Assembly: GCF_900101385.1 (NCBI RefSeq)
Contig: NZ_FMZB01000017.1
Span: 1-54,062 of the forward strand
Origin: Terribacillus halophilus
Lineage (GTDB): Bacteria > Bacillota > Bacilli > Bacillales > Amphibacillaceae
DNA length: 54,062 nucleotides
Direction: 5' to 3'
The notes under the pieces: model-generated
Told to the model about the DNA's origin: nothing
What the model saw: only the letters and a program-made list of their open reading frames with translations
The model's database searches: none
Made by a program: the position numbers and the translations under genes
In this document: positions 48,333 to 54,062 of the stretch, one piece after another
How positions within the stretch are numbered: position 1 is the first letter of the stretch
Layout: each line of letters opens with the position of its first letter

Positions 48333-49256
48333 ATGGCAATTGCATCATCCATTTCTGAATTGATCGGAAACACACCAATCGTGAAGCTTAATCGAACAGC
48401 GGACGCAGATAGTGCCGAGATCTATGTAAAGCTTGAATTCCAGAATCCAGGCGGATCTGTTAAGGATAGGATTGCTCTTGCAATGATTGAAGATGCAGAA
48501 GAAAATGGCAAATTGAACCCGGGTGACACGATTATCGAGCCGACGAGCGGCAATACCGGAATTGGTCTTGCCTTGGTGGCGGCGATCAAAGGGTATAAAG
48601 CTATTCTTGTCATGCCTGATACGATGAGCATGGAGAGGCGTAACCTGCTTCGTGCGTATGGAGCGCAGCTCGTATTGACTCCTGGTGCTGAAGGAATGAA
48701 GGGTGCCATTCAGAAGGCGGAGGAATTGCAGAAGGAAAACGGCTATTTCATGCCTCAGCAGTTCAATAATGAAGCCAACCCTGCCATTCACGCACGTACG
48801 ACTGGTAAAGAGATTGCAGCTGAGTTCGGCGGCGATCTTGATGCGTTCATTTCTGGGATCGGTACAGGCGGCACCATTACCGGTGTCGGTAAAGTTCTGA
48901 AAGAATTGAATAAGGATATCCGGATTGTGGCAGTAGAGCCTTCCAACTCACCGGTTTTATCCGGCGGTAAGCCAGGCCCGCATAAAATTCAGGGTATTGG
49001 TGCAGGATTCGTTCCGGCAATCCTGGATACGGATATTTATTCCGATATCATTCAAGTGGAGAACGACGAAGCATACGCGACTGCCAGGGAAACAGCTGCC
49101 AAAGAAGGTTTGCTGGGTGGCGTTTCAACTGGAGCTGCCATCTTCGCAGCTAAAAAGGTTGCCAAAGAACTTGGACCAGGCAAGAAGGTGTTGGCGATCG
49201 TTCCTAGTAACGGCGAACGTTACCTCTCCACACCGCTATACCAATTCGAAGACTAA
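48333..49256 (+). CDS. cysK: cysteine synthase A
   Basis: 307 aa O-acetylserine sulfhydrylase. PLP lysine K44 in PGGSVKDR, phosphate/substrate loop PTSGNTGIG (about 67-75), [10 protein letters not shown] near 175. Makes cysteine from O-acetylserine and sulfide. It has its own candidate sigma-A promoter upstream (TTGACT, 17 nt, TACAGT within 48262-48290). Monocistronic, with a terminator. Confidence 0.96.
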   Translation: MAIASSISELIGNTPIVKLNRTADADSAEIYVKLEFQNPGGSVKDRIALAMIEDAEENGKLNPGDTIIEPTSGNTGIGLALVAAIKGYKAILVMPDTMSMERRNLLRAYGAQLVLTPGAEGMKGAIQKAEELQKENGYFMPQQFNNEANPAIHARTTGKEIAAEFGGDLDAFISGIGTGGTITGVGKVLKELNKDIRIVAVEPSNSPVLSGGKPGPHKIQGIGAGFVPAILDTDIYSDIIQVENDEAYATARETAAKEGLLGGVSTGAAIFAAKKVAKELGPGKKVLAIVPSNGERYLSTPLYQFED

Positions 49257-49268
49257 TAGAACGGAAAA

Positions 49269-49297
49269 CCCCTGCTTGAATAGGCAGGGGTGTTTTT
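49269..49297 (+). terminator. cysK terminator
   Basis: CCCCTGC/GCAGGGG 7-bp stem, 8-nt loop, seven T. It occupies the place where pabB-pabA-pabC stand in B. subtilis. Confidence 0.88.
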
Positions 49298-49357
49298 TTA
49301 TGCAGCAATTCGTGTACACTAGTATAAATAATAGATGGAACGAGAGGTTGACGTGAC

Positions 49358-50173
49358 ATGAAACGCAGAATAGGCAGTAAGGAATATGATCTTTCCAAGC
49401 AGACACTCGTAATGGGGATCATTAACGTGACACCTGACTCTTTTTCGGACGGAGGCAGTTATACAACGGTAGAAGCAGCTGTCAAACAAGCGCAAAAGCT
49501 TGCAGCAGAAGGTGCGGACATTCTGGATATTGGCGGAGAATCGACCCGGCCTGGATTCGAGCCGGTATCGGCAGATGAAGAGATTGCACGTGTAGCACCG
49601 GCCATACGGGCAATAAGAGAAGTGGTGGATTTGCCGATATCAATAGATACGTACAAAGCAAATACGGCAGAAGCAGCAATTGAGGCAGGTGCATCCATCA
49701 TCAATGATATCTGGGGAGCGAAATACGATCCTGAAATGGCTGATGTTGCAGCACGCACAGGAGTTCCGATCATCCTGATGCATAATCGAAAGGAAGCTCG
49801 TTATGACGATTTAATTCCAGACATGATTGCAGATTTGGAGGAAAGTATCGCAATTGCTTTGAAGGCGGGTGTGAAGCAGGAGGATATCTGGCTTGATCCG
49901 GGCATCGGTTTTGTTAAGTCCTTTGAGGAAAATATGACTGCAATGCGTCAGCTGGATAAGATAACGGCCATGGGCTATCCTGTGCTTCTCGGTACGTCCC
50001 GAAAAAGGTTTATTGGTACGGTGCTGGATCTGCCTGCTGAGGAACGGGATGAAGGTACTGCGGCTACGACAGCGTATGGCATTACAAAGGGCGTGCACAT
50101 GGTACGAGTGCATGAAGTAAAGCAGACAGCACGCATGGTGAAAATGATGGATGCGCTGGTTAGGGAGGAGTAA
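49358..50173 (+). CDS. folP: dihydropteroate synthase
   Basis: 271 aa (Sul). Two family signatures: MGIINVTPDSFSDGGS (about 12-27) and GADILDIGGESTRPGFEPVS; the later DPGIGFVKS and LLGTSRKRFIG complete the pterin site. Joins p-aminobenzoate and the pterin; target of sulfonamides. First gene of folP-folB-folK. The pab genes that would supply p-aminobenzoate are not adjacent here. Confidence 0.96.
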   Translation: MKRRIGSKEYDLSKQTLVMGIINVTPDSFSDGGSYTTVEAAVKQAQKLAAEGADILDIGGESTRPGFEPVSADEEIARVAPAIRAIREVVDLPISIDTYKANTAEAAIEAGASIINDIWGAKYDPEMADVAARTGVPIILMHNRKEARYDDLIPDMIADLEESIAIALKAGVKQEDIWLDPGIGFVKSFEENMTAMRQLDKITAMGYPVLLGTSRKRFIGTVLDLPAEERDEGTAATTAYGITKGVHMVRVHEVKQTARMVKMMDALVREE

Positions 50174-50176
50174 ATG

Positions 50177-50539
50177 ATGGATAAAATATATATGAATCAA
50201 CTGCAATTCTACGGCTATCATGGTCTATTTCCAGAAGAGAATAAATTGGGTCAGCGTTTTATAGTGGATGCTGTACTGGAACTGGATCTTCGCCAAGCGG
50301 GCGAATCGGATGATATGACACAATCAATCCATTATGGACAGGCATATGACGTCATCAAAGGCATTGTGGAAGGACGGGCAAAGAATTTGGTGGAAGCTGT
50401 GGCAGAAGAGATTGCCAAGCAATTATTTGCCACATTCACATTATTGGAAGCATGCACGGTGAAAGTCATCAAACCCGATCCCCCGATTGCTGGCCATTAT
50501 GAATCGGTTGCGGTGGAAATACGGCGGGAACGTCCATGA
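50177..50539 (+). CDS. folB: dihydroneopterin aldolase
   Basis: 120 aa from the second ATG (50177), 6 nt from GGAGGAG; the ATG at 50174 is also possible. FYGYHGLFPEENKLGQRF and KVIKPDPPIAGHYESVAVEI are FolB signatures. Cleaves dihydroneopterin. Overlaps folK by 4 nt. Confidence 0.94.
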   Translation: MDKIYMNQLQFYGYHGLFPEENKLGQRFIVDAVLELDLRQAGESDDMTQSIHYGQAYDVIKGIVEGRAKNLVEAVAEEIAKQLFATFTLLEACTVKVIKPDPPIAGHYESVAVEIRRERP

Positions 50540-51033
50540 AACAGGCTTGGATTGCGCTGGGGTCAAATATATCCCCAAGAGAGACATACCTGGAGCAAGC
50601 TGCCCAGAAATTAAAAGAGCGACCCGGTATTCGATTGAAGCAAGTTTCGACAGTGTATGAAACTGATCCAGTCGGTTATGAAGATCAAGATCAATTCCTT
50701 AACTTGGTGGTGGAAGTGGAAACAAGTTTGGAACCTATGGAACTTCTCCATATCTGCCAAAATATCGAGCAGGAATTGGGACGGGAGAGGGTCATCCGAT
50801 GGGGCCCGCGGACTGTCGACCTTGACATTTTGCTGTATAGTACTGAAAATATGAATGTTGAGGAACTTATCCTTCCCCATCCGCGTATGCATGAGCGTGC
50901 TTTTGTGCTAGTGCCATTAGCTGAAATCGCACCTGACCTTCTATTAAAGGGGAAACAGATCAAAGAATGGCTCGATAGTATGGCTGAACAAGACGTGCGA
51001 AGCATCCGGTTCTGGGGTACTTTAAATATATAG
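50536..51033 (+). CDS. folK: 6-hydroxymethyl-dihydropterin pyrophosphokinase
   Basis: 165 aa HPPK. WIALGSNISPRETYL at the N-terminus, VYETDPVGYEDQDQFLN, and RWGPRTVDLDILLY with metal-binding Asp residues. ATGA overlap with folB. In B. subtilis yazB follows; here dusB comes next. Confidence 0.95.
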   Translation: MKQAWIALGSNISPRETYLEQAAQKLKERPGIRLKQVSTVYETDPVGYEDQDQFLNLVVEVETSLEPMELLHICQNIEQELGRERVIRWGPRTVDLDILLYSTENMNVEELILPHPRMHERAFVLVPLAEIAPDLLLKGKQIKEWLDSMAEQDVRSIRFWGTLNI

Positions 51034-51054
51034 ACTGCATGGGAGGTAACGACG

Positions 51055-52044
51055 TTGTTCAAGATTGGTGATATCACCATTAAGAACCGAGTAGTATTGG
51101 CGCCGATGGCTGGTATCAGTAACTCTGCTTTCCGTTTGACCGTAAAGGAATTCGGTGCGGGGATTGTATGTGCGGAAATGATCAGTGACAACGGCATTGT
51201 GACTCGGAATGCAAAAACGATGAACATGCTGTATATAGATGAACAAGAAAAGCCAATGAGCTTGCAGATCTTTGGGGCTAAACCAGAGACGCTGGTGGAA
51301 GCTGCTAAGTTTGTCGACCAAAATACGACAGCTGATATCATCGATATAAATATGGGATGTCCAGCACCGAAGATTACGAAGAATATGGCAGGTTCCCGTT
51401 GGCTGCTGCAGCCTGAGAAGATATACGAAATGGTTTCTGCAGTTGTAAAAGAAGTAAATAAGCCAGTTACCGTCAAAATGCGCACAGGTTGGGATGATAG
51501 CACGATCTATGCTGTGGAAAACGCGCAAGCGCTTGAAGAAGCAGGCGCAGCAGCAGTAGCATTGCATGGTCGTACACGTGAGCAGCATTATGAAGGACTT
51601 GCCAACTGGGACATCATTCGCCAAGTGAAAGAATCTGTCTCCATTCCTGTCATCGGAAATGGAGATATCACAACTCCGCAAATCGCCAAGCAGCGATTGG
51701 AAGAGACGGGTGTAGATGCAGTTATGATCGGACGAGCCGCTCTTGGGGATCCTTGGATGATATATCGAACTGTTCATTACTTGGAAACAGGCGAGATGTT
51801 GGATGAACCAAAACCACGTGAAAAGATTGACGTTTGTGTGCTGCATATGGATCGTCTGATTCGCCTTAAAGGCGAAAAAGTAGCGATCATGGAAATGCGA
51901 AAGCATGCTGCCTGGTACCTGAAAGGTTTGGATGGTAATGGGAAAGCGCGCAAGCTGATCAATGAAACAAGCACGAAGGAAGATATGCTCGATGTGCTGT
52001 ATGATTTTGCGGATCAAGTGGAAGCTTCCATGGCAATGGTTTGA
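51055..52044 (+). CDS. dusB: tRNA-dihydrouridine synthase DusB
   Basis: 329 aa (YacF), TTG start behind GGGAGGT. FMN TIM-barrel: LAPMAGISNSAFR, DINMGCPAPKIT with the catalytic Cys, VTVKMRTGWD, ALHGRTREQHYEG, IGNGDITTP, and MIGRAALGDPW. Reduces uridines in tRNA D-loops. Its stop codon is 15 nt before the lysS -35. Confidence 0.94.
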   Translation: MFKIGDITIKNRVVLAPMAGISNSAFRLTVKEFGAGIVCAEMISDNGIVTRNAKTMNMLYIDEQEKPMSLQIFGAKPETLVEAAKFVDQNTTADIIDINMGCPAPKITKNMAGSRWLLQPEKIYEMVSAVVKEVNKPVTVKMRTGWDDSTIYAVENAQALEEAGAAAVALHGRTREQHYEGLANWDIIRQVKESVSIPVIGNGDITTPQIAKQRLEETGVDAVMIGRAALGDPWMIYRTVHYLETGEMLDEPKPREKIDVCVLHMDRLIRLKGEKVAIMEMRKHAAWYLKGLDGNGKARKLINETSTKEDMLDVLYDFADQVEASMAMV

Positions 52045-52058
52045 ACGGGCGTGCTTTA

Positions 52059-52087
52059 TTGACACAGCAGTGCTGCTTTTCTATACT
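52059..52087 (+). promoter_or_regulatory. lysS sigma-A promoter
   Basis: TTGACA (52059-52064), 17-nt spacer, TATACT (52082-52087). Confidence 0.85.
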
Positions 52088-52099
52088 AATACGAGGTAG

Positions 52100-53692
<1,593 letters not shown>

Positions 53693-53701
53693 TTAGAATT
53701 A

Positions 53702-53740
53702 GAAAGGAGAAGGACTATTCGGTCCTTCTCCTTTCACCTT
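53702..53740 (+). terminator. lysS terminator
   Basis: 14-bp perfect stem GAAAGGAGAAGGAC / GTCCTTCTCCTTTC with TATTCG loop, weak T-tail. Confidence 0.88.
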
Positions 53741-53830
53741 TATATAGGCGTTTGCATAGAATGCAAACGAATGCGGGATAATGCTCTGTAACGGCTTGTA
53801 AGAAAATATAACATTTATTTAAAAAAACTA

Positions 53831-53859
53831 TTGCAATGCTATTACATCCGTGGTAAATT
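53831..53859 (+). promoter_or_regulatory. rRNA operon promoter P1
   Basis: TTGCAA (53831-53836), 17-nt spacer, TAAATT (53854-53859), preceded by an A/T-only UP-element-like tract at about 53804-53830. Confidence 0.65.
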
Positions 53860-53913
53860 ATTAGAGTTGCTTCGAACGGAGCAGCAAACGCAAGAAACCA
53901 AATAAAAAACATC

Positions 53914-53943
53914 TTGACAACGCAAGTTGAAACATGATAAGAT
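53914..53943 (+). promoter_or_regulatory. rRNA operon promoter P2
   Basis: TTGACA (53914-53919), 18-nt spacer, TAAGAT (53938-53943), with an A-rich upstream region. Tandem promoters are normal for Bacillus rrn operons. Confidence 0.8.
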
Positions 53944-53978
53944 GTTCTAGTCGCCAAATGAGTGACGGAACGAAATTG

Positions 53979-54000
53979 ATCTTTGAAAACTGAACAAAAC
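53979..54000 (+). promoter_or_regulatory. rRNA leader boxA antitermination region
   Basis: GATCTTTGAAAACTGAACAA is the conserved Bacillus rrn leader boxA segment bound by NusB/NusE. The 16S gene itself must start just right of the window. Confidence 0.85.
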
Positions 54001-54062
54001 AACCAATTACGAACTAAACGACATGATCATTAAGATCAACGTCAGCTCTAACGAGCAAAAGC

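Noticed and set aside
51022-52065. 347-codon minus-strand ORF over dusB
   Set aside because: Antisense shadow of the conserved dusB gene, with no family features.

Overview
The window is a 54-kb chromosomal core segment of an endospore-forming Bacillaceae bacterium. Gene order follows the Bacillus subtilis csfB-to-lysS region almost gene for gene. It carries sporulation genes found only in spore formers (csfB, yabG, sspF, spoVG, fin, spoVT, yabP, yabQ, spoIIE, yabS, yabT), and the promoters match Bacillus sigma-A, B, F, G and H patterns. Moderate GC and many tail-to-head overlaps suggest a Terribacillus/Oceanobacillus-type relative rather than B. subtilis itself; the genus is a guess.

Layout. 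Positions 1-300 are the end of a rRNA operon (spacer, 5S, terminator). A convergent minus-strand operon follows (297-1244): a region-4 sigma subunit, a YvrJ-type membrane peptide and a region-2 sigma subunit, resembling the split sigma factor SigO/RsoA. It has a near-perfect LexA (SOS) box in front. From 1558 the conserved block runs rightward: csfB, yaaO, tmk, darA, yaaR, holB, ricT, yabA, trmN6, yazA, rsmI; abrB on the minus strand with its Spo0A boxes; metS, tatD, rnmV, ksgA, yabG, veg, sspF, ispE, purR, spoVG, glmU, prs, ctc. A complete sigY-yxlCDEFG-like operon (21176-24056) and a 3.5-copy, about 124-bp tandem repeat (24213-24649) are inserted before pth, fin, mfd, spoVT. A lone AraC-type sensor domain (30000-30449) precedes yabM, yabN, rqcP, yabP, yabQ, divIC, yabR. 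Then come a minus-strand tRNA-Met, a histidine phosphatase, and a MarR/MFS efflux pair on the minus strand with a perfect palindromic operator. spoIIE, yabS, yabT, tilS, hprT, ftsH, hslO, cysK, folP, folB, folK, dusB and lysS follow. The window ends in the tandem promoters and boxA leader of a second rRNA operon.

How the genes work together. The block mixes informational housekeeping (tmk, holB, yabA, mfd, MetRS/LysRS, rRNA and tRNA modification, 5S maturation, L25, tRNA hydrolase, RqcP) with nucleotide and cofactor supply (glmU, prs, hprT, purR, folate genes) and the sporulation programme from Spo0A control (abrB, spoIIE) through sigma-F (fin, csfB) to sigma-G (spoVT). Several genes usual at these positions in B. 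subtilis are absent: xpaC/yaaN, yabE, yabJ (ridA), coaX, yacD, pabBAC and yazB.

The accessory material is regulatory. It comprises two alternative sigma systems (SigO/RsoA-like, apparently DNA-damage controlled, and SigY-like, apparently autoregulated), a drug-efflux switch, and repeats of the kind scattered through Bacillaceae intergenic regions. The best candidate for something undescribed is the LexA-box-controlled split sigma factor operon.
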